Of a stretch of DNA of 51,454 nucleotides, positions 1 to 12,500 are shown in pieces (positions within the stretch are counted from its first letter, which is position 1; every line of letters starts with the position of its first letter). The stretch is from assembly GCF_000003815.2 (NCBI RefSeq), contig NC_049992.1, forward strand, positions 13,780,014 through 13,831,467, written 5' to 3'. Source of the DNA: Branchiostoma floridae (Eukaryota; Chordata; Leptocardii; Amphioxiformes; Branchiostomatidae). The position numbers and the translations under genes were made by a program. The notes beneath the pieces are model-generated. The model was not told the DNA's origin, did not search any database, and saw only the letters and a program-made list of their open reading frames with translations.

Positions 1-1515
1 TGTATTGTTTTTGTGCGAGGAGTAGTTGGTCGGCCAGCGAAACCATTTTTGTATTAGTCCGCTGCAACGGTGATGCGGTTTTTTCGCCTGATGACCCAAA
101 TAGCATCGTTTTTCTTCGTTTTTCGAAGAAATGACGTCATCGGAGATTGCAAAAAAGTTATCACATGGAATTTTTTTATTTTCATTTTACACAAACATGA
201 AGAATTTAGCTTCTCTACCACGTAGGCCGTTATCCTGGGAAAATTCGTTTTTCCCAAGCAGCTTTGATAATAAAAGTGTTAAAAAATGATAGTTTTCGGG
301 TCCAAAATTAAAATTTTACTACATATTCTACCCAAAATAAAGAGACAACAGACGATACCAATAGGTTTGTCGGAAAGAGGCAGTAAACGGCTTTCCACCA
401 TATTGATTAAGTTTCGCGTCCTACGTTTACTAGCGGAACTGTAGCCCTTCGGCCTGAGGCTGTCCGCCAACCTCCGAAATTATAAAAGAAACTCCGGTCC
501 GAGACCCTTTGTATAGTTTTTGCTTTGTCGTATTTCTTTCCACCAATCAAAAGCGATCACAGCTCTTCGTCAACTACCCTTAATGCAGCTTGACTGAAAT
601 TTGTATAGCACAAAATATGACGTCATTTCCTGTAGGGACCAAAAATGCTGTCTGTGTGGGCGTCATGTGATGCTGACAATGTTACATGTCATGGGCATGT
701 CACTGTGGTAACTCCCCTCCCCCGCACAATGCACTTAAATATTCAAGTCCAGGTGCTGGTTGCTATCAAACACTATAAGGGGGCACTGCTAAATAACCAC
801 CATGAAGTTATATTTCTATTGAACAATAAAGACAACTTGCCTATTCCTTCTTGTGATCAGCGAGGGCCAATATCCCCTGTGGAATGCAGTTTTCACCAAT
901 ATTAGAGAAAGATGGAGTGCTTTTATGGAATGCGATTGATTTTGGGTAAACCAAGGACCGCAAATTCATGTTTCAAACAGTGATCTACCTGAGAGAGCGG
1001 CACAAATGGGCAATAGAAAGAAGCAGAAACAATATGGAATTCTATTAGACAATTGCCTACCAAGTTATTTCGCTTACTAGTGAGCGGCATTTTCTGTATA
1101 TGTTACATTTATCATACAGGTGGCAAGTAAACCGTGCGGTGAGGGTTCGTGACTATTTTGATTTAGGTTTGGAATCTCTAGCTGGCCCGATAAGCGATTA
1201 TCATCGCTAAATCTTGCCCTTATGTTTCCTCTTGAATAAGCTAACTGTTTACAAGCAATCCTGTCACTTTTACATTTCAAATTAAAAACTTTTCAGGTGT
1301 GTCATTGTAAGTCCAATGTTTTTATCTTTGTTGCTGTTGTTGTTGTTGTTGTTGTATATGTATACTCTTTAAACCATATATGCGCATCCGTCAGTGTTTA
1401 TAGCGAGTCCCGTTAGGAATGTGGTTGTTTCTTATGTTATGATAAGAAGAACTTCATGATAACAAAACAGTTTTTCACCCAGAAATATTTCAGTCTCTAA
1501 GTCTTCTCTCTCCAG
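1..1515. other. Non-coding stretch, likely intron upstream of the FNDC-like last exon
   Basis: No exon with convincing protein similarity is visible here. It ends at a polypyrimidine tract and an AG acceptor directly before the FNDC-like exon, so at least its right part should be intron of that gene. It contains a (TTG)n microsatellite at about 1328-1357 and two perfect TGACGTCA palindromes (132-139, 618-625). A frame open at 645-905 has no recognisable domain. Confidence 0.5.
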
Positions 1516-1790
1516 GTGACTCTGCCCTGCCGAACGATGACTGCGAAGTCGTCACTCCGGACAAGCAAGGACAGAATTTTACCATCGAAGAATGGGTGAT
1601 CATAGCGCTGGTGCTGGTGGTGTGGGCCTCTGTCATCGTGTTGTTTCTGAGACAGTGGGACGCCATCAGAAGTTTACAGCCTCGAGACATAAGCCCCCGA
1701 CCACCTACGCCAAAAGAAATCAGCGAATTCAAAACCATCACGATTGTGGAAAACGAAAAGGATACGCTGATCAGGACTACCAGGTTCTGA
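1516..1790 (+). CDS. C-terminal exon of an FNDC4/FNDC5-like single-pass membrane protein (partial gene)
   Basis: Last coding exon, entered in phase 1 after a CTCTCTCCAG acceptor and ending in TGA. It encodes about 91 residues: a short polar ectodomain stretch, one membrane segment (VIIALVLVVWASVIVLFL) and a cytoplasmic tail starting RQWDAIRSLQP. The pattern W-A-x-V-I-x-L-F-x-R-Q-x-D-x-I across the end of the membrane segment is the signature I recognise from FNDC5 and FNDC4, which carry one fibronectin III domain, one membrane helix and a short tail. The tail has a proline-rich part and an FKTITIVEN segment, loosely like the INTIDV end of FNDC4. The FN3 and signal-peptide exons are not in the window, so the family call rests on this exon only. 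Alternative: another type I membrane protein with a similar juxtamembrane motif. Same strand as chordin, 4.7 kb upstream of it. Confidence 0.65.
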
Positions 1791-4319
1791 GGTCGTTCCC
1801 AAGATGACTATTGACGTCACAGCTTTTGTGGTCAGTTTTGTGGGCTGTGACGTGTCTGTGGATCTATGTGTAATGTCGTTCTCAGCTGTTACGTGTGCTT
1901 TAATATTGACAGCGTTGTTTCATATTTCATCAATTAAAGATTCGCAAAGCATGTTTAACACTTCTTCACTGAGCTACAACGCTTACTGGTAACTTAGAAT
2001 ACAATATTTCATTAGCCCAAATGGGACAAGACAGTTTTATGCACACGTGCACATGCAATTCGTCATGACCTTTGATCTCCAAGCAGATGTTAGCTCATAA
2101 AAACAAGCATCATTATATAGAGACGCACAAAGTCTAAGAGCTGCATGAACACACGTACACACAAAACAAACAAGAACTAACATCTGCTTGAGGAGGTATT
2201 ACGAAACAAAATAACCCCAGCGGACTTGAAAACATTATCCTCTCTCTCTAAAATCAACAGGAGAAGACTCGCCCTCAACGTCATCTGATGTGATGGTGAC
2301 CCAAGATGGCCCCCGCGTGACGGTGTTTTAGAAGACCAGCGTACATGTCCTCCGGGCAGTCGGGATTCCAAAGGCGATCTGCAGAACCGTATCGGACGGG
2401 GAAGTGCGATAAATCACGTGAAAACCTTTACGAACGTTATTCCTCTGTGTTCCGAGTTCTACTCGCGGCTCCGTGACCAATTGTACTTGGTATAAGATGG
2501 AGCGGGTCATATTCGTCGTAGGTCGTCTTACGATTTTGATGTCGCACGATCCAGTTTGTGTTACACAAACTGTCTGCGGCTGAAACTGGCAACTCCCCGC
2601 AGAAGGGGAGGTGGATGTTGAGCGGGCCACAATAATATACAATCATGAGGGGGGGGGGCTTTCACGTCGCATTACGCCTGAATGGCCTACACTAGAACCA
2701 CCAAAGTTGTTGGCCTTATCTAAAGTTTAGTTGGCAACATTAAAATAACATTTAGGTCATTAAGTAATGTTTTGTATTGCCCAACTATAATTTTAGCCGC
2801 GGCCACCTTGTGATCCTTAACTATGGGAAATGCCATAGGCCGAAACCCATATTCCGCTACCTTACGTATGTATGACGTCATTTTTGCCGTCAAATTGACA
2901 TCGTTGCCTTTGACAAGAAAAGTTGGAAGAAATTGCTATTCTGTTCGCTGCACTTTCTGTTAATTTTTATATGCTTGGAAGTTTTACGATAATGTCATTT
3001 TCCCATGGTTTCAGCCAATAAAAATGACGTCATATTGACGTCATATTACGCCATAATGTTTTGATTATTTGATTTGATTTGACGTGTACATCATTCTTGG
3101 AAAAGTTGTTGGACATATGATATTAGTAGTTTTGGGGTTACAAGGGGGCTCAAAAACTCCCTCCCGTCCCGAGATTCTCCCAAAAGCCTGGTCTGAATTG
3201 CATTAATCAGGCCCGAGTCGATGGTCAAGCGCGCTGTGACAGACCAACCACCCACAAGGATTCTGTACGACACGTTCACGACTATCCTAGCCCATATTTT
3301 GCGATCGTACGACGATCGTACGACGAGTGTGACTTGACCCTTCTGGCCCGGACCTTACCTGACCGGACCTATACAGTCCAAGACACCGGACGGTGTCTCA
3401 CTCACTGTTCCAGATATCATCATCATATCTGTCTTGTAAAGTAAATTTTTGTAGCTTGAAGCAGAATAAAATGTAAATAATTGACGATGATTATCGAAGG
3501 TAAATGAAGTACATGTACAAAACTTTAATTTTCTACTCGTTATTTGGCAAGCACAAAATGATGGTGTTGTAGATTTCCTAACCATGGCTGGTCTCCGGGA
3601 GTGAAATTTGTGATCAGTGATCTTTTAACTATGTAGTCGTTTATTTTCCGGACACCCTTATGGAACAATATGTGAAACAATAATAAATAATTCAAAGCTA
3701 AATTACGATCTGTGCGTGTTTTCTTTTCTTGATATCGTCACAATACCTACAAAACATTACATTTCTTTCGTACAGAATGTAGGCAGGTCCCAAAATTTGA
3801 ACCAGTCAAAAGTTTATATAAGTTTCTACTGCCTAATGTTGAACAGGTGGTCAGCCGATCTGTTGTTATATATTCTCGTAGCAACATTGTGGTAGTGATA
3901 TAACCAATGGAGACTATTTGATTTACCTTATTATAATGTTCCAAAACGACCCCATGTCGCGACACTCACAAAACTATATTGCTGACTAGCGAATACTACA
4001 TCGGAGGGTGAAAAGGTGCCATTACAGGACTCTTCGCTAGACGGCCTCAATATCTAGTATACAGTGTACGACCGCGGTCAGAACGTTTAAAGTAAGAACT
4101 TAGTACATAGTTTGAGGCCTGACAAAGTAATTGTGCCATTCTATTCTAATCGTTCCGGTAAGTATTACCATTGGATACTAGAATGTTGTAAGATAGATAT
4201 CATTCAATTGAATGAATGAACAAATGAGCGAATGATTGAACGGGTGATCTAGCGAGTGAAAGAGTGAATGAATGAAGAAATTGAAAAGTTATCCATTTTT
4301 CGAAACGGAAATGTGGCGT
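1791..4319. other. 3' UTR of the FNDC-like gene then intergenic DNA
   Basis: An ATTAAA at 1933-1938 is a possible poly(A) signal for the FNDC-like gene. Four perfect TGACGTCA palindromes lie here (1812, 2873, 3025, 3036). At 2328-2646 the minus strand encodes peptide pieces faintly like the end of a CUB domain, but in two frames. A (GAAT)n-like microsatellite lies at about 4200-4275. No gene is supported. Confidence 0.4.
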
Positions 4320-4328
4320 GATAGTTAC

Positions 4329-4600
4329 TACCCTGGGAGCCATCCGGGGTCGGGCAGCTTGGACAGTTTATCGGTAGCCCAAGACAGTCATGCCCGCCGA
4401 GCTCCTATTAGCGCCCCGGGGAGTTTAAGCCCGATTAGGTCCACCTGCCATTTACCCCAAGGAAAGGGTAGCGAATACTCCTCCGGGCTGAAACTCCCCG
4501 GAACGCTAATGTGAGGTCGGCGGGCAGTCTGCCTTGGCTCCCCGAACAAAACTCGCGAACAAATCTCGCTAGCTACCCGTCCTGTCTGACTCCCAGGGAA
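4329..4600. mobile_element. Fold-back MITE with 8-9 bp target duplication
   Basis: A 272 bp segment lies between two copies of GATAGTTAC (4320-4328 and 4601-4609). Its two halves are imperfect inverted copies of each other: CCCTGGGAG near the left end matches CTCCCAGGG at the right end, and inner blocks such as GCCCGCCGAGCTC / GAGGTCGGCGGGC pair too. It has no coding capacity. The 8-9 bp duplication suggests the hAT superfamily, but the ends are not diagnostic. Confidence 0.75.
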
Positions 4601-4609
4601 GATAGTTAC

Positions 4610-6476
4610 CAGCTCTCAAAAATTATACTCACAATCGTGTACACATAGCCACCTGTAGTCTGACCAATTGTTTACTGGTGTGTGTCGGTGTGCAAGTATG
4701 TCTGATCATCCTCATGTAGTCTGTCATTGGATGTGCAGCGCCCCCTTGCATCTAGGCTAATCGTTGCAGGTCCCATCTTGATTTTCATGATCAATGTTCA
4801 GCTTTACGCCCTAACCACGTCCCATTACACAGAATGTCATAAGAATACATTTTTAGACAATATGAATAAGTTGATAATTATGTGTCAGAAGAAAAAAAGT
4901 ATTTTGTTTTCATCCTCCTTGTTATGATACTACTAGTATTCCTGCGGTGCAAATACAAGAGGAAATCATACAGATGTGATACAATACAGACAACGTCGAA
5001 AGACAGTCAATACAAATACACTGGTGGTTCACTGTATTTATCATTAGTCCGCGATCCGGCGGGTTGTCTGGATGTTTATTATAACAGACATGTCCTCCAC
5101 ACAAGCGTTTTATGGGGGTTCCCACCAAGCGGTAAGTGATTCCCTATTGATGCCCAATGGGGTGTGAAATTATTTGCACGAAGAATCAAAAGTAACTAAG
5201 AAGAGACCAATTATCGGATTTGACACCTTCTCGGCGGAATAAAGGGCCGATGTGAAGTGTATTGAGTGAGTTGGAAGGTCAGACTATGTGTGTATTGTCG
5301 CAGCAAACAACGGCACTGATGTGTACTTGTGATCCCGCAGTGTTCTGTTGACAAATGAAAATAAACAATGACTGTAAGTCAAGTTTGTAGACTGTGAAAG
5401 GGGACAGTTTGGTTTAATGCCGCGGCTCGCCTTGGAGGGCTGTATTGAATTGCAACAGTGTACACCGTGAAACGTATTTGTCATTATAGTAGCTATCGTA
5501 AACTTCTATCCACGTAGATGTTGCACATGAGGTTTGCCAGATAAAATTGCACGTTAACATTAGTATGAGTAGAATATAGACTCTAGTGAGTATATGCAAC
5601 ATTTGGACTGTATTTTGTTCGCTTATGCAAACTTTCTTCGATTCCCCAATGCTAACTAGATTAACGTTGAAAACTTGATCCACCCCAGAGGCAGCCCTAT
5701 GCTGTAGGGAAAGTAATGTTTTAATTTACACCTCCCCAGGTTTCCTAGCGTTTCTCAAGTACTCTCTAATTGTGCACACGAGTGCCAGGGACTCCCTTCC
5801 TAACGAGATGTGTAAATTACATCTCCTCGTGTTGAAAGAGTTGGCCAGCGCTTCCAGAGGAGTCGGGGTTGGCCCTGATTAATTTTTCACAATCGGTGCC
5901 AAGTGTCATCTCCTACTTGGTCCAAATACATCCAGCTGTTCCCGGTGAAGGTTAACAGTATCTGAGAATTCATCTCGGGAACGTGACAGCTCTGCAAATG
6001 TGAGAGTGTGACCACGGCCAATAACCCTCGCGTGATGGACGTTATTGAGGAAATCCTCCCTGCATAAAATGTTGCGTGCAAATGTATGCAAACAGTCATG
6101 GCAAAAGAATACAAAGAGAACAAAGAAAACAAGATTTGCCTATGAAAAAAGGGCCGGTCATATCCATGACATTCAAGCCCACTGCGGGAGGGAAGGTCTA
6201 CAGCACGCCTGCTATCATGGTCCGGCGGTCACATGTCCGTCTTGATTAGTAATATGAATAGAACAAAAGTCTTGTCTCACACCACCAGTCTACAACTGTG
6301 ACGACGCGACTGCAACAACATTCTGGGTCCTGGTCGCTGATATAGCCAGTTTGTGGTCTAGGCGACGCACGGTCGGTACAACTCGGCGTTCCTCGTAAAC
6401 TTTCGCTGGCCGGGTCACCAGCCCGACGACTCATCTCAAGTTGACGACGCAAACATTCTCTGAAGTCCTGGCCGGG
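4610..6476. other. Intergenic region upstream of chordin, including its presumed promoter
   Basis: No coding exon is recognised. The last 250 bases before the chordin ATG are GC- and CpG-rich compared with the AT-rich DNA to the left, as expected of a CpG-type promoter and 5' UTR. No TATA box or transcription start could be fixed. Confidence 0.4.
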
Positions 6477-6597
6477 ATGTTGTTCCTCGCACGTTGTGCT
6501 GTGTGTCTGGTGCTGGCCGCCGCTACTGTGCGGGCCACCTCCTCTCTTATCCCGATCAGCTCCGACGACGGCCAAGGCGCGAAAGACACCGTACCAG
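6477..6597 (+). CDS. CHRD: Chordin exon 1: start codon and signal peptide
   Basis: The ATG at 6477 opens a classic signal peptide (hydrophobic core CLVLAAATV, likely cleavage after VRA) followed by a short Ser/Asp-rich stretch. Donor CAG|GTGAGC, phase 1 out. The next exon continues straight into VWC1, which fixes this as the true first coding exon. Confidence 0.9.
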
Positions 6598-9500
6598 GTG
6601 AGCTCAACGAAGAACATTAACTTTCTCTTGTTATCTTTTTAATAGCTCCGGGTATTGTTATCTGTTACGACATGCTACCCAAGCGTTGCCAAAATTGCCT
6701 CGGGACGGAAGACAAAGTGACTGAACCATTGTGGTATTTACCAGCGCAACAAAATTAGAGCTAGAAATCTTGTACTTGGTGCCTGCGGGCACATGACGCC
6801 CGAGTCGTAACTAATCCTCCCGGAGCGAGAGCTACTTTCTCTGCGAGACACGCCGCAAACTTTCCATGCCCGGCGAGACTGTGTAAACTCCGCCTGCCGG
6901 AAGCCTCCACCCGCACATTGTAATCCTTCTCGTCAAACTCGAAGTGTAAGCTAATAGTTTATCGTTTGGGACACATCGTGCAGCCAGCCAACCTAGAAGA
7001 CTAATAAACATGCACATTTGCTGCACGAAACATTTCTACTTTATGCATGGTGTCGGCCGTCATGATTACTTTCGGCGTCGACCGTCGTAACTACTTGAAT
7101 CATGAAGTCCATACATAACAGAACATGTATAGGATATTACATGAAAGAAAATCAAATGTAATGGAATTTTTGTTGAAATACTCTTCCCGAAATTGAAATG
7201 CTAGTATTAACACTGAAAGGTTCTCAAATAAACACTTTCCCAACTTTCTCCGCACTGGACGGCAGCCCTAAACTTGTTTCCCTTTGTTGTGTCTACAGGA
7301 TGTTCCTTTGGTGGAAACTATTACGGCATGAGGGAAGAATGGCACCCGGACTTGGGGGAGCCGTTTGGCGTCATGTTCTGTATCCGCTGTCGCTGTGTCC
7401 AGGTAAACTAACCATGAACCAAGATATGATATCTTTTTGTGGATCTATTTGCAAAACGATACACATGTTAGTAGAGATCCGAAGTGTATTCTCAGTTTTT
7501 ACAAATATAACGTCCTTTGTCTTTATAATCAATATTGTAGGATCCCTTTGGCGCTGTGCACGCAAATGATAGTCTAGCCCTCCGCCAAAGCCATTGTTAT
7601 GATCATAAGTAATACAATTTTCTGGATATGCTTATAGAGACAGTGTCCCAAATCATAATCGATTTTGCGAGGCAAATCTGATGTTTCTAAANNNNNNNNN
7701 NNNNNNNNNNNNNNNNNNNNNNNNNNNNNNNNNNNNNNNNNNNNNNNNNNNNNNNNNNNNNNNNNNNNNNNNNNNNNNNNNNNNNNNNNNNCAAAATCGC
7801 CAGGAATTTCTTTCTTCTAGAATATGGACACAAACAAGTGTTTCAAACTAAGATATATACTTAGTAGGTAGTGTCGCAAACGCGTTAACGTATGTTCAAA
7901 ATGACTGCTTGGAATCTCTCACTTCCTTTGTATTGTCCAAAACTATTTGTCGACGACATACTTTGAACATTGCGGATTTCATCACTTCTATTTAACAAAC
8001 GACGTATTTGTCTGTTGAAGTTGATAAATTACAATGAATATTCATGATTTTTCGAGCAGCTCTATTTTCTAAATCTTTTTTGTGTGTGCTATTGAGAATA
8101 CAAGTGTGTATTCAGTCGTATCCGTGGAGTTGACAGTGCTGGCGGTCACCGGCGTAATGTGATGTAAAACTGAAAACAAAAGACTCGGATTTCTTTCTTT
8201 TCTATTCAGATAAATCTTTGGAAGATAATGAATCGTTTTCATTGTTTATGCATATCATTAACTTCACACTCGAGAAGGCGTGAAAGCAAATGTAATTTGA
8301 TTATTCAACCAAATAGTTTTCACGTTGGAAACCGTTTATTTTTGCATAAATAGTATACTTTGTACGCTACGTGTTCAAATAGGACTGGACGTATCACGCT
8401 GTTTCGGCATAGTCTCAAAGATATCGGGTGAAACTTTTAACCTCGATCGCCAGGCCTTCTCGAGACGTCCTGCCACGGTAAGATACAAATAGGATGCCTG
8501 GAGAACGCCTGGCAGCCGAGTCTACTGCATTGCGCACGTGCACGCATTATCTCTCAGTGGGCGGCTAACTAGATAATGTCATCAAACTAGCAACAAATAT
8601 AGGTTATAAATTACACGATTCATAAGCAATATATACTCTATGGTGCCCGATTTACAATGTCTTCTTTGAGGTTTTAGAGTAGTAATTCCTATACCACAGA
8701 AAAGATAGTTGAGGTGCAGTCACCATTCTACGGGAACCGCAGGCCGTGTGCTTGGAGGGGGGGGGGGCTTAATCCCCGAATTTGGCCCAGTGACAGGATG
8801 TCATAGATCTCTGACACCTTTATTTTTTGTACTAATGGCTCTAATTAATCGACTCCATTGATGAACCGCGCGCCCTTTCATTGTTAATCAGGGTGTCCGG
8901 CTGCCGACATACGGCATCTGTAGTCGGTCCGTGGGGTGATTTTGAGATTGGCTATTTTGTCCGGATTATTTATCACAGCTGTGGCACAATTGACACGCCG
9001 CTGAAATGTATACCTCATACATCGCCCTTGATACTTCTAACTAGTCATCTTTGACGACAAGACTAAGCAAGTGTTTGGAATAGAAAAAATTGCGACAAGG
9101 AAAAGTTATTCGTTTTTTCTTAGGAAAATGTTTTTTGCTCAGCTGATTTGTTGTTCTGTACTTACAATATATAATATATATATGGATGGTTACACTTACC
9201 GACTTACATACTTATATATCATCGTCCTGTATATTGTTAAAAAAGATAGCAGATATTTGTAATAGTCCAGATTTGAGGTACTAGATACAATGCGTCTTGT
9301 TTAAACCGTAGATGAACAAGATATGCTTTCGAACATACATGTACCATGGAATTCAAAATACTACCTACGTGTATTCATTGCGTTAATCCAGACATTGAAT
9401 TAACTTCACAATTTGTCATATGCGCTGTAAAGTTTTAAGATATAGATATAACCCAATTTCTGTGTCTTTTGTGAATCACCAGACTTCAAGAAAAGGAAAA

Positions 9501-12500
9501 GTTGATGGCCGTGTCTCTTGTAAGAACATCAAGAAGGAATGTCCCAAGTTGACGTGTCCGAACCCTGTCCTCAATACCAAGCAGTGCTGCAGTACTTGCC
9601 CGGACGGTAGGAGGCGTTACTTTGTTTTACTAAGTTGGCGTGACTCTCTCATATTTCTCTTTAAAGGGATTGACTAACAGTTACGTCATTTAAGTAACCA
9701 TGTACATTATCAGTGAAAAATGAATGTGCATAACTTTGCAATGTTTGTGCAAAAATATGTAATACTCAATATATGTGTGCCTGCGTCGAATGGGAGAAAC
9801 GTTTCCATTAATACTTTGAAAATTGAATTTTCATATTTCATTTACTAGCACTGTGTTTCATCTCTAATTGGCAATGAAACTATCATTATAAACAAATCAC
9901 TTAGGCTTAAGAAGCCTTCACCTCAATGCAGAGATAAACAACCAAGATTAAGTGTTGTCTTTGTCTACCTTGTGCACTAATATTGAAAACATTTCTCAAT
10001 TTATTTTGACTGTTCAGTCAATCACGCTCAATTCTCCCCACGCCAGTATGTTTGTTTTGCTAGCTGCAACCTTTTACATGTAACCTTTCTAAGTTTGTTT
10101 AATTGGTTTATCTTCGCTGCTAAACGGTATGAAAATCTACCAAGGTGGGCCGCTGGTTTGTTATTGTTCATTTTAGTGGCAGTGCTACAACTAAACAAGC
10201 TCTATAGCAGAGGCTTAACTTCGATGTTAAGATTTTGCTTCGCCAATAGCCCCAGATAACCTCGGTTCCCTTCTACAAAGCTAGCAGGTGGTCCACAAAA
10301 CACACAAGACGCGTTATACTGTTCCAGAATTAGACGTATAAATCCTAAAAGAGTAGCGCATAAAAACAAGAGCTTCTTGGAAAGTATGCATAGTTTTGTG
10401 AATTCTGGCACGGGGAAATGTATTGTATACGTAGTCTCCTTTGACGCTTAGTTTCTTTTCGCGTAGTGTCATAGTCTGTATAGACTGACTGACAGAGAGA
10501 GAGGCACGGGGATATGGAATCAGTCAAGATGACACTTCAGATCAATGACCCACTAGATTGCGAAGGGCACAAATCTGCCTGCCTGTCCAGACCGTTAATT
10601 TGGTAATACTGAACTTGTTCCTGATTTGAGACGCCCACACGGAAGATCAGCCGTGTTGTTGGCACCGGCGGGTGTATATCTGATCATTCCTTGTTTTGGC
10701 AACGCCACGACAGGGGCGGCGGTGGCGGGAAAGTGTGAATGGAAAGTCTACAGAGTTAACCTCCGGTTAGGTGATATCCTGTAGAATCATCGCATTTGGG
10801 GTGAATCCAAGACAAAGAGGCGTATTCTTCAATAGTACCATGAGTCATATCAATCAGAAAGCAAACATCTTTCATTGTTTGTGTTCGCCTTGTCCTAAAT
10901 AAACCATCAGACCACTGGTGTTCGCTCTCTACAGCGCCCACATTGTTCTCGTCGTTTTCGCCAAAACTAAATTTAGTATTTCATGATATATATCGGACTG
11001 TAAGTTTTGTTTTTCTATTCCATCACTATAATTGTACAGATATCAAAACTAAAGATATACAAACGATGATATCTCGCAGTACCCCGCTGACTCTATCCTG
11101 GTCTACTTGACACGGTCACAGTTACACGTGCCAAGTCTTTTTCTCCCAAGTCACGAAAAGTGAACGTTAACTTTCGCGCGAAAATAAGAAGCCTAAAGAG
11201 GGCTACAGGGTTACATTCACAGAATTAGAATTCCAACTAACATTTATGTGGGGTCACCTCTAGATGCAGTGTCAAGTACCCCATCTAAATCTAGTCTGAG
11301 ACATCAACGTCTTGAGTGAGACTGTGAGAGTGACACGGAAGGGATAAGGGGAAATTGCGCAACAACCTTTGGTGTTACGCTTCCAGATGTGCATGCGGTA
11401 TCCTTAGTTACTGTCCAAACACCGTCACGGCAAGAAGTATCACTGTTGCCGAGTCGCTAAAAGGACCATCTGTAGGTTAAGTAGCATTGTCAAACAGCTA
11501 ATAACACGGCAGGGATTGTTATTCTTCGGCGTTCCAGCCGCAAATCTTTCCCAAAGTATATATTTCCTTGAATGTTGATCGGCTGATAGGCTGACTTGAC
11601 CTTTGATTGAAACACCAGTGGGGTGGCGCGGGTTCATTGCATGCAATTTGCAGCAAGTGCAACTATCTATAGCAGGCTTCGACTAGGGTTTAAGTTTTGC
11701 TGATTTTTGACGTTTTTATTTGGGAGGGGGGGTCCTAATTTCTATTTGTTTAGGTTTGTTTTTGTCTGCCAGCTGGCAAAAAGTCCTAAAAGGCGTTAAA
11801 AACCAGTCGGAGCCTAACCTCTGCTTGGAGAGTAAGGATACTGTTGGCTGTGAGGGAATGAAACCAACCATTGCGCCCGGCGCAAGTTTTGTGCCCCAAG
11901 AGGCCGTCTTGTAATTGTGTCCTTCTACACTGTGTGGGGTCACATACTGGCCACACTTACTGCACTGTGTGAAGGTTGTCATAATGGCCGCAAATCAGCG
12001 GAAATTCCGCCATACCCAGCTGCTTGACAACATATGATCCACCAATGCTGCGTATGTAAGATATGCCATGTCGTTCGTCAGAATCTGCGTACATCATAAG
12101 ATATCATCAGACTATTAGATGGACAAATTAGTGCAAATATGGCGATGCGGACCCATAACACTAGCGCTGTAGGCTAAGTCCCCATTGTCTGCAATATGAT
12201 GAGTTCATGCAATAGAATCTATCGAATTCAAAACTTGCAAGAATTGCATTATTTCGGTAACTTGCTGCATCCTGCCAAAGTTCTATGGTCATAATCTTTC
12301 TGAGAAAAGAATAGGAAAAAGTTCAGATATTTTAAAAAGACACATACATATCTGTTGTAAGGAGATTCATGCAGTACTAGTATTAGTCATTTTTTCACCC
12401 AACACCACTACATATAGTGCTTCGAAGTTAACAGTAGCATGCATGTACGTCATGTACCATTCAAAGTGCATTAAATTATGACTCTGATATTTTCCTATTG

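Noticed and set aside
645-905. 86-codon plus-strand frame upstream of the FNDC-like exon
   Set aside because: No recognisable domain and no splice link to the FNDC exon in the right phase that I could support.
6246-6617. 123-codon minus-strand frame over chordin exon 1
   Set aside because: Shadow of the GC-rich first exon and promoter; no family resemblance.
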